From assembly GCF_013409045.1 (NCBI RefSeq), contig NZ_JACCBT010000001.1, forward strand, positions 6,758,001 to 6,822,000: 64,000 nt of DNA, given 5' to 3'. Each line of letters starts with the position of its first letter. Position 1 is the first letter of the stretch. A program made the translations under genes and the position numbers. This document shows positions 40,465 through 48,718 of this stretch, one piece after another. The DNA is from Actinomadura citrea (GTDB lineage Bacteria; Actinomycetota; Actinomycetes; Streptosporangiales; Streptosporangiaceae). The notes under the pieces were generated by a model. That model searched no databases. It was not told where the DNA came from and saw only the letters and a program-made list of their open reading frames with translations.

Positions 40465-43032
40465 TCAGCGTTTGGGGACGATGTTGACGATCTTGGGGGC
40501 CCGGACAATGATCTTGGCGATGTCGGCGCCGGCCAGGGCGTCCTGGACCTTGGCCGAGGCCAGGGCGCGGCGTTCCAGTTCCTCGTCCGCGATGCCGGGC
40601 GGGACGTCCAGGCGGTCGCGGACCTTTCCGGCGACCTGGACGACGCAGGTGACCGACTCCTCCACCAGCAGCGCGGGGTCGGCGGACGGCCAGCCCGCGC
40701 GGACCACCGGCGCGGTGCGGCCCAGCATCTCCCACGCCTCGTCGGCGGTGTAGGGGGCGAACAGCGACAGCAGGACCGCGATCGCCTCGGCGGCCTCGCG
40801 GACGGCCGGGTCGGCGGCGCCGGGGCCGGAGTCGATGGCCTTGCGGGTCGCGGTGACCAGCTCCATGATCCGCGCGATGGCGACGTTGAACCGCTGCGTC
40901 TCGACCAGCGTGGTGGCCTCGTCGACCGTGCGGGCCGTGGCGCGGCGCAGGGTCGTGTCGCCGGAGGCGACGTCCGCGCCGGGCTCGGAGGAGACCTCGG
41001 CGGCGATGCGGTGCACGCGGGACAGGAACTTCGACATGCCGTGCGGGGAGACGTCGGCCCAGTCGATGTCGTCCTCGGGCGGGCCGGAGAACAGGATCGC
41101 CAGCCGGACGACGTCCACCCCGAACTCGCCGATCTGCTCGCCCAGGTCGACGCCGTTGCCCAGCGACTTCGACATCGCCTTGCCCTGGTTGATCACCTGG
41201 CCCTGGTTCAGCAGCCGGGTGAAGGGCTCGGTGAAGTCGACCATGCCCATGTCGTACAGGACCTTGGTGAAGAACCGGCTGTACAGCAGGTGCAGGATGG
41301 CGTGCTCGACGCCGCCCGTGTACTGGTCGACCGGCATCCACTTGCGGACCCGCTCGGTGTCGAACGGGCCGTCCTCGTAGTCGGGCGAGCAGTAGCGGAA
41401 GTAGTACCAGGACGAGTCGACGAACGTGTCCATGGTGTCGGTGTCGCGGGTGGCGGCGCCGCCGCACTTGGGGCACTCGGTGTTCACCCAGTCGGACGCG
41501 GCTGCCAGGGGCGAGGTGCCCTTGGGGGCCAGGTCGGCGCCGCGCAGGCCCTCGGGCAGGGTCACCGGCAGCTGGTCGTCGGGGACGGGGACCTCGCCGC
41601 ACGCCTCGCAGTGCACGATCGGGATCGGGCAGCCCCAGAACCGCTGCCGGGACACCAGCCAGTCGCGCAGCCGGAAGTTCACCGACGCGCGACCGGTGCC
41701 GCGCTCCTCCAGGATCCCGGTGATGCGGGCGATGCCGTCGGCCTTGGTCAGCCCGTCGATGGGGCCGGAGTTGACGATCGCGCCGTCGCCGGGGGTGGCG
41801 ACGCCGGTCTCGGCGGGGTCGGCCAGGCCTGTCTCGACGACGATGCGGACGGGCAGGCCGAACTTCAGCGCGAAGTCCAGGTCGCGCTGGTCGTGCGCCG
41901 GGACGGCCATGATCGCGCCATGCCCGTACTCGGCCAGGACGTAGTCGGACGCCCAGACGGGCAGCCGCTCGCCGTTGACCGGGTTGATCGCGTAGCGGCC
42001 CAGGAACACGCCGGTCTTCTCACGCTCGGTGGACAGCCGCTCGATCTCGCTCTCGCGGGAGACCTCGTCGCGGTAGGCCTCGAACGCGGCGCGGTGGTCG
42101 GGGTGGCAGACCTCCTCGGCCAGCGCGGCGTCGGCGGCCACGACCATGAACGTCGCCCCGTACAGGGTGTCGGGGCGGGTGGTGTAGACGGTGACGGGCT
42201 CGTCGCGCCCCTCGATCACGAAGTCGACGTCGGCGCCGGTGGAGCGGCCGATCCAGTTGCGCTGCATCAGCAGGACGCGCTCGGGCCACTTGCCCTCCAG
42301 CTGCGCCATGTCGTCCAGCAGCCGGTCCGCGTACTCGGTGATCTTGAAGTACCACTGGGTCAGCACGCGCTTCTCGACCAGCGCGCCACAGCGCTCGCAG
42401 TGCCCGCCGACGACCTGCTCGTTGGCCAGCACCGTCTGGTCCTTCGGGCACCAGTTGACGTGGCCGCCCTTGCGGTAGGCCAGGCCCCGCTCGTAGAAGC
42501 GCAGGAACAGCCACTGCGTCCACTTGTAGTACTCGGGGTCGGAGGTGTGCAGGCGCCGCGTCCAGTCGAAGGACGGGGCGTAGCGGCGGAAGGAGGCCGC
42601 CTGCGTCTCGATGTTGGCGTACGTCCACTCGGCGGGGTGCGAGTCGCGCTTGATCGCGGCGTTCTCGGCGGGCAGGCCGAAGGAGTCCCAGCCGATCGGG
42701 TGCAGGACGTTGAAGCCGCGCTGGAACCAGTAGCGCGCGACGACGTCGCCGATGGCGAACGCCTCCGCGTGACCCATGTGCAGGTCGCCGCTGGGATAGG
42801 GGAACATGTCCAGGGCGTAGCGGCGCTCCTCGGCGGGGCCCTTCTCGTCCGCCTTGAAGGGGTCGAGTTCCTCCCAGCGGGCCTGCCACTTGTCCTGGAC
42901 CGCCCGTGGGTCGTACCCGTCGCTCAGGGGGGACGCCCCCCCTGCACCCCCCGGCGTTGCGCGGTGGGGAACGTCGCTGCTCACGCTTCTGACTCCGGTT
43001 CCTGCTGCTGGGTCGTGGCCGTCCGCCGACAT
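40465..43032 (-). CDS. leuS: leucyl-tRNA synthetase
   Basis: The 855-residue product has the class I signatures: HIGH-type HMGH in MFPYPSGDLHMGHAEAF, WDSFGLPAENAAI, the CP1 editing domain with TTRPDTLYGATFM and AVPAHDQRDLDFA, Zn-type Cys pairs, and KMSKS-type KAMSKSLGN. Length matches bacterial LeuRS. About 40 extra N-terminal residues precede the core (YDPRAVQDKWQARWEE). The start ATG at 43032 has GAGGGG 7 bases upstream, and that Shine-Dalgarno is the 3' arm of a hairpin (43038-43059). A leader peptide with three Leu codons lies just upstream, indicating attenuation by leucyl-tRNA supply. Confidence 0.96.
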   Translation of the reverse strand: MSADGHDPAAGTGVRSVSSDVPHRATPGGAGGASPLSDGYDPRAVQDKWQARWEELDPFKADEKGPAEERRYALDMFPYPSGDLHMGHAEAFAIGDVVARYWFQRGFNVLHPIGWDSFGLPAENAAIKRDSHPAEWTYANIETQAASFRRYAPSFDWTRRLHTSDPEYYKWTQWLFLRFYERGLAYRKGGHVNWCPKDQTVLANEQVVGGHCERCGALVEKRVLTQWYFKITEYADRLLDDMAQLEGKWPERVLLMQRNWIGRSTGADVDFVIEGRDEPVTVYTTRPDTLYGATFMVVAADAALAEEVCHPDHRAAFEAYRDEVSRESEIERLSTEREKTGVFLGRYAINPVNGERLPVWASDYVLAEYGHGAIMAVPAHDQRDLDFALKFGLPVRIVVETGLADPAETGVATPGDGAIVNSGPIDGLTKADGIARITGILEERGTGRASVNFRLRDWLVSRQRFWGCPIPIVHCEACGEVPVPDDQLPVTLPEGLRGADLAPKGTSPLAAASDWVNTECPKCGGAATRDTDTMDTFVDSSWYYFRYCSPDYEDGPFDTERVRKWMPVDQYTGGVEHAILHLLYSRFFTKVLYDMGMVDFTEPFTRLLNQGQVINQGKAMSKSLGNGVDLGEQIGEFGVDVVRLAILFSGPPEDDIDWADVSPHGMSKFLSRVHRIAAEVSSEPGADVASGDTTLRRATARTVDEATTLVETQRFNVAIARIMELVTATRKAIDSGPGAADPAVREAAEAIAVLLSLFAPYTADEAWEMLGRTAPVVRAGWPSADPALLVEESVTCVVQVAGKVRDRLDVPPGIADEELERRALASAKVQDALAGADIAKIIVRAPKIVNIVPKR

Positions 43033-43037
43033 GAAAC

Positions 43038-43059
43038 GGCCCCTCGCACAGGAGGGGCC
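43038..43059 (-). promoter_or_regulatory. leuS leader hairpin 2, sequesters the Shine-Dalgarno
   Basis: GGCCCCTC pairs perfectly with GAGGGGCC around a 6-base loop; the 3' arm contains GAGGGG, the leuS ribosome site. The stem is followed by GTTTC and the start codon. It may act as a terminator, a translation block, or both. Confidence 0.65.
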
Positions 43060-43089
43060 ACCACGCTGACGTCAGTGCGTCAACGTGGT
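43060..43089 (-). promoter_or_regulatory. leuS leader hairpin 1
   Basis: ACCACGTTGACG pairs with CGTCAGCGTGGT (11 of 12 Watson-Crick plus one G-U) around a 6-base loop. It abuts hairpin 2 directly and its 5' arm overlaps the last codons and stop of the leader peptide, so ribosome position there would open or allow it. Confidence 0.65.
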
Positions 43090-43115
43090 CCTTCGAGGAG
43101 CAGCCTGGTTGGCAT
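43080..43115 (-). CDS. leuS leader peptide MPTRLLLEGPR
   Basis: An 11-codon frame starts at ATG 43115 and ends with TGA at 43080. It contains the consecutive Leu codons CTG-CTC-CTC (43103-43095) placed just before the 5' arm of hairpin 1. GAGG lies only one base before the ATG, too close for a normal site, whereas TACTCT 7 bases upstream of the ATG resembles a -10 element, so the transcript may be leaderless, starting at or near the ATG. Classical attenuators with Leu-rich leaders upstream of leuS have been predicted in some Streptomyces. The frame is too short to prove by itself. Confidence 0.65.
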   Translation of the reverse strand: MPTRLLLEGPR

Positions 43116-43155
43116 ACCTCAAGAGTAGCGCAGCCGCAACCCCGCCCGCCGCGAC

Positions 43156-43770
43156 TTAGTGCCCCGACTCCTGGCGGGCCATGGACACGACGCCGGTCAC
43201 CTGCACGCGGGTCAGCTCCAGATCGGCGCCGACGGCGGACAGCGTCTCCTCCTCGGACACGGTCAGCGGGCCGTCGACCAGAGCGATCTCGGCGGCGGCG
43301 CGCAGGATGCTCTCCCGCGCCTCGGGGGCGAGGGCCGAGGCGGCGCGCGCCATCTCCACGCGGACCTCGTCGAAGGGACGGCCGAGGTCGGCGTTCAGCG
43401 CGGACTCGTCGTACCCTGGCTCGCCTGCCTGCCGGACGACCACGACGGCGCGGGAGCGGGCGGCCGCGTTGGTGTAGTCGCCGGAGCGCAGGACCTGGGC
43501 GATGGCCAGGCGCAGCAGCATCGCGGGCATCTGCGCGAGCTGCGCGGTCGTCGGCACGTCGAGCACGGCGGGATTCCAGCGGCCGTGGCAGGCGTCGCAC
43601 TCGACGAACTCGCCGCCGGCCTTCATCAGCGGGATGACCGGAACGAAGAACAGCGTGAAGAAGTTGCGCCCCTGCCTGCGGCGGTACTCGCGGTCGCCGC
43701 CGCACCCGGGACAGTGGAAGGTTCCCCTGGTCAGGGTGAAGAACACCACCCGCCAGCCGAAGATGATCAA
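43156..43770 (-). CDS. TerB-like protein with N-terminal zinc ribbon
   Basis: I chose TTG 43770, preceded by GAAAGGG at 9 bases, giving MIIFGWRVVFFTLTRG; an ATG at 43803 in frame is the alternative. The 204-residue product has a four-Cys ribbon (CPGCGG ... CDACHGRW) flanking a hydrophobic FFTLFFVPVIPL segment, then a helical TerB-like domain (about 75-200; LLRLAIAQVLRSGDYTNAAA, ILRAAAEIALVDGPLTVSEEETLSAVGADLELT). TerB proteins belong to the tellurite/stress-resistance group and bind metal at the inner membrane face. Its stop is 40 bases from the leuS leader. Confidence 0.75.
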   Translation of the reverse strand: MIIFGWRVVFFTLTRGTFHCPGCGGDREYRRRQGRNFFTLFFVPVIPLMKAGGEFVECDACHGRWNPAVLDVPTTAQLAQMPAMLLRLAIAQVLRSGDYTNAAARSRAVVVVRQAGEPGYDESALNADLGRPFDEVRVEMARAASALAPEARESILRAAAEIALVDGPLTVSEEETLSAVGADLELTRVQVTGVVSMARQESGH

Positions 43771-44027
43771 GATCGCGCACCCTTTCTCGCTGCAGCGGCA
43801 CATGCTAGCGCCGCCGGGCGACCGGCATCCGGCGCGGGCCCCGGCGCCCGCGCGGACCGGCCGGATCCGGTCATGACGCCGAAGGCCCGACAAGGCGGAC
43901 TCCCTCCCTTTCGCGGGTGCGCCGTCGCAACGACGAGAACGCCACGTCAAGGGCTGCGAATGATGGCGTCGGACGAGCCCCGTGCAGCAGGATGTGCGGA
44001 ACGGTTTCATACACTCGTCGGTAACTA

Positions 44028-44037
44028 ACCGGCCGGT
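44028..44037. promoter_or_regulatory. ACCGGCCGGT palindrome upstream of the acyl-CoA ligase gene
   Basis: A perfect 10-base palindrome with T/A flanks (CTAACCGGCCGGTCAC context) lies 23 bases before the ligase start. It resembles operators of TetR-type lipid regulators, but no TetR gene is adjacent. Confidence 0.35.
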
Positions 44038-44060
44038 CACCTTTCCGCGCGAGGAGTGCC

Positions 44061-45605
44061 ATGCTCAACCTGTCCGTGCTGCTGGAGGACGCCGCCCGAG
44101 AGACGCCCGACCGCGACGCCGTCGTGTTCGGGGACCTCCGGCTCTCCTACTCCTTCCTCGACCAGGTCGCGAACCAGGTCGCGAACCTGCTGCGCGAGCG
44201 CGGCATCGGGCCGGGCGACAAGGTGGCGCTGTCCAGCCCGAACCTCCCGTACTTCCCGATGGTGTACTTCGGGGTGCTCAAGGCGGGGGCGGTGGTCGTC
44301 CCGCTGAACGTGCTGCTCAAGCCGCGGGAGATCGCCTACCACCTCGGCGACTCCGGCGCCAAGGCGTTCTTCTGCTTCGAGGGGACGCCGGAGCTGCCGC
44401 TCGGCGAGATGGGGCGCGCCGGGTTCGAGCAGGCGGAGGGGTGCGAGCACCTCTTCCTGCTGCCCGCCGACCCGTCCGCCGCCGAGTCCCCGGTCGAGGG
44501 TGCCGAGCTGTTCTGGGCGGCGCTCGCGGGGAAGCCGGGCACCTGCGAGACGGCGCAGACCGGGCCGGGCGACCCCGCCGTGATCATCTACACCAGCGGG
44601 ACGACCGGGCAGCCCAAGGGCGCCGAGCTCACGCACAGCAACCTGCTGACGAACGCCATGGTGGACGACACGCTGTTCTACCGGACGCTGCACGACACGT
44701 CGCTGGTCACGCTGCCGCTGTTCCACATCTTCGGGCAGACGTGCGTGATGAACGTCGGCCTCTACCGGCGAGCGACGCTCGTGATGCAGGCGAGGTTCGA
44801 CGCCCGGCAGGCCGTCGAGCTGATGGTCAAGGAGAAGGTGAACATCTTCGCGGGCGTCCCGACGATGTACTGGGGGCTGCTGACCGACGAGACCTCCGAC
44901 GAGGACATCGCGTCGATCCGGGAGAACCTGCGGGTCGCGGTGTCGGGCGGATCGGCGCTGCCGATGGAGGTCCTCAAGGGGATCAAGACCAAGTTCGGCG
45001 TGGACGTCCTGGAGGGGTACGGCCTGTCGGAGACGTCGCCGGTGGCCTCGTTCAACCGCCCGGACCGCCCGACCAAGCCCGGCTCGATCGGCCTGCCCGT
45101 GTGGGGCGTGGAGATGAAGCTGATCGACGACGACTGGAAGGAGATCGAGGGCGAGGGGCCCGGCGAGATCGCCATCCGGGGGCACAACATCATGAAGGGG
45201 TACCACGGGCGCCCCGAGGCGACCGAGGCCGCCATCCGGGACGGCTGGTTCCGCACCGGTGACGTGGCCCGGCGCGACGAGGACGGCTACTACTACATCA
45301 TCGACCGCTCCAAGGACATGATCATCCGGGGCGGTTACAACGTCTACCCGCGGGAGCTGGAAGAGGTCCTGATGACCCATCCGGAGGTGTCGCTGGCCGC
45401 GGTCGTGGGCGTCGCGCACCCCTCGCACGGCGAGGAGGTCAAGGCGTACGTGATCCGCACGCCCGGCGCCGCGGTCACCGAGGACGAGCTGGTCGCTTGG
45501 GGCAAGGAGCAGTTCGCCAACTACAAGTACCCGCGGATCGTCGAGTTCCGCGACGAGCTGCCGATGACCGCCACCGGCAAGATCCTCAAGCGCGAGCTGC
45601 GCTGA
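44061..45605 (+). CDS. long-chain acyl-CoA ligase (AMP-forming)
   Basis: The 514-residue product has GAGGAG 4 bases before its ATG. Adenylate-forming signatures are complete: IIYTSGTTGQPKGAELTH (A3), YGLSETSPVASF (A5), WFRTGDVARRDEDGYYYIIDRSKDMIIRGGYNVYP (A7-A8, read in parts) and PMTATGKILKREL with the catalytic Lys near the C-terminus. It activates a fatty or aromatic acid to its CoA thioester for degradation or lipid synthesis. The chain-length preference is not evident. It is a single-gene unit converging on an XRE regulator. Confidence 0.9.
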   Translation: MLNLSVLLEDAARETPDRDAVVFGDLRLSYSFLDQVANQVANLLRERGIGPGDKVALSSPNLPYFPMVYFGVLKAGAVVVPLNVLLKPREIAYHLGDSGAKAFFCFEGTPELPLGEMGRAGFEQAEGCEHLFLLPADPSAAESPVEGAELFWAALAGKPGTCETAQTGPGDPAVIIYTSGTTGQPKGAELTHSNLLTNAMVDDTLFYRTLHDTSLVTLPLFHIFGQTCVMNVGLYRRATLVMQARFDARQAVELMVKEKVNIFAGVPTMYWGLLTDETSDEDIASIRENLRVAVSGGSALPMEVLKGIKTKFGVDVLEGYGLSETSPVASFNRPDRPTKPGSIGLPVWGVEMKLIDDDWKEIEGEGPGEIAIRGHNIMKGYHGRPEATEAAIRDGWFRTGDVARRDEDGYYYIIDRSKDMIIRGGYNVYPRELEEVLMTHPEVSLAAVVGVAHPSHGEEVKAYVIRTPGAAVTEDELVAWGKEQFANYKYPRIVEFRDELPMTATGKILKRELR

Positions 45606-45625
45606 CCGCGCGCGGGGCCCGGGCC

Positions 45626-46468
45626 TCAGCGGATGCTGAGGTCCTGGGTCCCGACGACGCGCAGCAGTTTCATCGCCTCGTGCGAGGGCGTGCCCGGCGT
45701 GGTCGTGTAGAGGACGACCCGCTGGTCGCGTTCCGGGACGTACAGGACGTCGCAGTGCATCTCCAGCTCGCCGACGACGGGATGCGTCATGCGCTTGCGG
45801 CTGCCGCGCCTGATCCCGACCTCGCCCTCGTCCCAGAGCCTGGCGAACAGCGCGCTGCGGCCGGCGACCTCGGCGACCAGCCTGGCGATGCCCGCGTCGC
45901 CCGGATACCGGCCGGACGCCGCCCGCAGGTCGGCCACCAGTCCGCGGGCGAACTGCGTCACGTACTCGTCGGCGCCGTACCGCTCGATGTCGCGGCCGGT
46001 GAACAGCCAGCGGACGACGTTGCGGTCGTGAGGCGCCATCGCGGCGAAGTCGGTCATGAGCGCCGCCGCGAGCGGGTTCCAGGCGATGATGTCCTGCCGG
46101 GCGTTCAGCACGTAGGCGGGCGTGTCGTCCAGCCGTTCGAGCAGGTGGACGATGCCCGCCGGGACGTCCTGCGAAGGGCCGCTCGGCGGTTCCGGCGCTT
46201 CACCGGCGAGGGCGTAGAGGTAAGCACGCTCGTCGTCGGTCAGCCTCAGCGCCCGCGCCAGCGCACCGAGGATCTGCCTGGACGGACGAGGCCCGCGTCC
46301 CTGCTCCAGCCGGATGTAGTAGTCCACCGACATTCCGGCCAGTTGCGCGACCTCTTCCCGGCGCAGACCGGGGGTTCGGCGGCGCGTCCCCCTCGGGAGC
46401 CCGACGTCCGCGGGCTGGACGCGGGCCCGCCGGGAACGCAGGAACGCCGCCATCTGCTGTCTGTCCAT
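45626..46468 (-). CDS. XRE-family regulator with MmyB/MLTR-type ligand domain
   Basis: ATG 46468 (GGAG just upstream) is chosen over ATG 46480. The 280-residue product starts with an XRE helix-turn-helix (MAAFLRSRRARVQP ... RTPGLRREEVAQLAGMSVDYYIRLEQGRG) and continues with the MmyB-like domain (LLERLDDTPAYVLNARQDIIAWNPLAAALMTDF ... GRSALFARLWDEGEVG ... HPVVGELEMHCDVLYVPERDQRVVLYTTTPG). Proteins of this class typically regulate a divergent short-chain dehydrogenase gene; exactly that gene lies 114 bases away in the opposite direction. Confidence 0.9.
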   Translation of the reverse strand: MDRQQMAAFLRSRRARVQPADVGLPRGTRRRTPGLRREEVAQLAGMSVDYYIRLEQGRGPRPSRQILGALARALRLTDDERAYLYALAGEAPEPPSGPSQDVPAGIVHLLERLDDTPAYVLNARQDIIAWNPLAAALMTDFAAMAPHDRNVVRWLFTGRDIERYGADEYVTQFARGLVADLRAASGRYPGDAGIARLVAEVAGRSALFARLWDEGEVGIRRGSRKRMTHPVVGELEMHCDVLYVPERDQRVVLYTTTPGTPSHEAMKLLRVVGTQDLSIR

Positions 46469-46582
46469 GTTCTCCAGCATGTCCGATACGACGGACCTGC
46501 CGCCGGGTCGAGGGTGGTACGGCCGATCCCAGCTTCGGCCGGTCTCTCCTCAGCCCGGACACCGCCGGGCAACCTGGACGGC

Positions 46583-47317
46583 ATGACGACACAGATCGCA
46601 CTCATCACCGGAGCCAACAAGGGCATCGGCCTCGAGACGGCCCGCATCCTCGGCCGCGGCGGCGCCGCCGTCCTGCTCGGGGCGCGTTCGGCCGAGCGCG
46701 GCGAGCCGGCCGCCGCCGCGCTCGCCGCCGAGGGGATCGACGCCCGGTTCGTCCGGCTGGACGTCACCGACGCCGACACCGTCGAGGCCGCCGCCAAGTG
46801 GATCGACGCCGAGTTCGGCCGGCTCGACATCCTGGTCAACAACGCCGGGATCACCACAACGGGCGCCACCGGCTTCCCGCCGAGCCGGACGTCGCCGGAC
46901 CTGGTCCGGACCGCGTTCGAGACCAACGTGTTCGGCGTCGTCGCGGTCACCAACGCGATGCTCCCGCTCCTGCGCCGCTCCCCCGCCGGGCGGATCGTCA
47001 ACGTCTCCAGCGAACTCGGCTCGCTGACGTTGCACGGCGACCCGTCCAGCCCGGTGCACGGCGTCAACCTGCTGCCGTACAACGCGTCCAAGTCGGCGCT
47101 GAACGCCGTCACCGTCGCCTACGCCAAGGAGCTGGCCGGCACCTCGATCACGGTGAACGCCGCCACGCCCGGGTACTGCGCGACGGACCTCAACGAACAC
47201 GCCGGGTACCGGACGCCGGAGCAGGGGGCGTCCGTGATCGCCGGAGTGGCCCTCCTCGGCGACGACGGCGGCGCGACGGGCGCGTTCCTCTCCGAGGACG
47301 GCCCCCTGCCCTGGTAG
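46583..47317 (+). CDS. short-chain dehydrogenase/reductase
   Basis: The 244-residue product has the classical SDR set: IALITGANKGIGLETAR (cofactor glycines), LDILVNNAGITTTG (NNAG), IVNVSSELGSL with the catalytic Ser, and YNASKSALNAVTVAYAKEL with the YxxxK pair. It uses NAD(P)H to reduce or oxidise a carbonyl/hydroxyl substrate that cannot be deduced. Divergent placement from the XRE/MmyB-type regulator suggests induction by that regulator's ligand. It ends 8 bases from the convergent P450 gene. Confidence 0.9.
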   Translation: MTTQIALITGANKGIGLETARILGRGGAAVLLGARSAERGEPAAAALAAEGIDARFVRLDVTDADTVEAAAKWIDAEFGRLDILVNNAGITTTGATGFPPSRTSPDLVRTAFETNVFGVVAVTNAMLPLLRRSPAGRIVNVSSELGSLTLHGDPSSPVHGVNLLPYNASKSALNAVTVAYAKELAGTSITVNAATPGYCATDLNEHAGYRTPEQGASVIAGVALLGDDGGATGAFLSEDGPLPW

Positions 47318-47324
47318 TCCGGGC

Positions 47325-48572
47325 TCAGATCGTGTAGGGCAGGCGCTTGATCCCGTTGATGAAGTTGGACTCCAGGCGGTCGGGGTCGCCGGAGGCGCGG
47401 ATGGCGGGCGCGTGGCGCAGCAGCTCGCGGAACATCACGGTGATCTCGCGCCTGGCCAGGTGCGCGCCGAGGCAGAAGTGCGGCCCGGGCCCGCCGAACC
47501 CGACGTGCTGTTTCGGATCGCGCAGGATGTCGAACCGCTCCGGGTCGGCGAAGACCGACTCGTCCCGGTTGGCCGACCAGTAGTAGAGGACGAGCTTGTC
47601 GCCCTCCTTGATCTCGTGCTCGTTCAGCACGGTGTCGCGGGTCGCGGTCCTGCGCATCCAGATGACCGGCGAGACGTACCGGACGATCTCCTCGACCGCG
47701 CCGGGCATCCGGTTCTCGAAGTCCTCGACCAGCAGGGCCCGCTGGTCGGGGTTGCGGGTGAACAGGTCGAGGCCGTGGGCGATCGCGTTGCGGGTGGTCT
47801 CGTTGCCGGCGACGACCAGCAGGATGAAGAACGAGCCGAGTTCCTGGTCGGTCAGCGACTCGCCGTCGAGGTTGGCGTTCACCAGGGCGGAGGTGAGGTC
47901 GTCGGTGGGGTCCGCCCGGCGCTGCCGCCCGAGGTCCTCGACCAGGCCGCGCAGCGTCTCGCCGGCACCGAGCAGCGCCATCGCCATCTGCTCCGGCTCC
48001 GCGGACGGGATGAACTCGGGGTCGTTGCCCGCCAGGATGACGTTCGTGGCGTCCAGGACGGTCCCGTACTGCTCCTCCGCGATGCCCATCATGTCGCAGA
48101 TGATCTTCAGGGGGAGCCGGGCGGCGACGTCGGTCACGAAGTCGCCCGAACCGCCGCCCGCCGCCACGTTCTCGACGATCTGGCCCGCGACGGCCTCGAC
48201 CCGGTCCTCGAACCGCTTGATCATGCGGGGCGAGAACGCCCGGGACACGATCCGCCGGATCTTGGCGTGCCGGGGGTCGTCCATGCTGATCATCGAGCCG
48301 AAGTACTCGTGCATGTCGCCCGGCATGTCCGGGATGCTGATGGCACCTCTGCCGGAGCAGAAGTCCTGCGGGCGGCGGGACGCCTCGACGACGTCGGCGT
48401 GCCGGGTCAGCGCGTAGTAGCCGGGGCCCTGGGGCGCGATGACGATGTCCGGCTCCTCGTAGCGGATGAGGCCGGCGTGCCACCGCAGCGCCTTGAACGC
48501 CTCGTGCCGGTAGTCGTGCGGTCGCCGCCAGAACTCCCAGTCCGTCAGGTTGATGTCGTCGACCTTGAGCAC
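47325..48572 (-). CDS. cytochrome P450
   Basis: The GTG at 48572 gives 415 residues. P450 signatures: I-helix FFILLVVAGNETTRNAIAHGL (AGNETT), K-helix EEIVR, and the haem loop HVGFGGPGPHFCLGAHLARRE with the Cys ligand. The IPDMPGDMHEYFGSMISMDDPRHAKIRRIVSRAFSPR region (read in parts) is typical of actinobacterial CYP124/125/142-like enzymes, which hydroxylate sterol or branched lipid side chains; that assignment is by pattern only. It follows the class III aminotransferase gene on the same strand after 146 bases. A redox partner gene is not in view. Confidence 0.9.
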   Translation of the reverse strand: MLKVDDINLTDWEFWRRPHDYRHEAFKALRWHAGLIRYEEPDIVIAPQGPGYYALTRHADVVEASRRPQDFCSGRGAISIPDMPGDMHEYFGSMISMDDPRHAKIRRIVSRAFSPRMIKRFEDRVEAVAGQIVENVAAGGGSGDFVTDVAARLPLKIICDMMGIAEEQYGTVLDATNVILAGNDPEFIPSAEPEQMAMALLGAGETLRGLVEDLGRQRRADPTDDLTSALVNANLDGESLTDQELGSFFILLVVAGNETTRNAIAHGLDLFTRNPDQRALLVEDFENRMPGAVEEIVRYVSPVIWMRRTATRDTVLNEHEIKEGDKLVLYYWSANRDESVFADPERFDILRDPKQHVGFGGPGPHFCLGAHLARREITVMFRELLRHAPAIRASGDPDRLESNFINGIKRLPYTI

Positions 48573-48718
48573 GCGCCCACCGCCTTGTCATGTCCGAACC
48601 CGATTCGGTTTACAGGCACCCTCTCAAAGTCAAGCAGCAAGCGCACACTGATCGGCCGGGTGACGCGCCTCACACTGGTCCGCCGGGCCCCGGGAACGCG
48701 CCGGGTCCCGGCGGCCGT

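Noticed and set aside
40438..43128. 896-residue plus-strand frame opposite leuS
   Set aside because: Gly/Ala/Asp/Leu-rich shadow with no motif; leuS on the other strand is certain and has its own leader and terminator.
43033..43155. T-box riboswitch upstream of leuS
   Set aside because: The conserved AGGGTGG-type T-box sequence and specifier loop are absent; a Leu-rich leader peptide with hairpins fits better.
48607..48633. TTGACT ... TAAACC as a P450 promoter
   Set aside because: The -35-like hexamer is good but the spacing to any -10-like hexamer is 13-15 bases, too short to claim.
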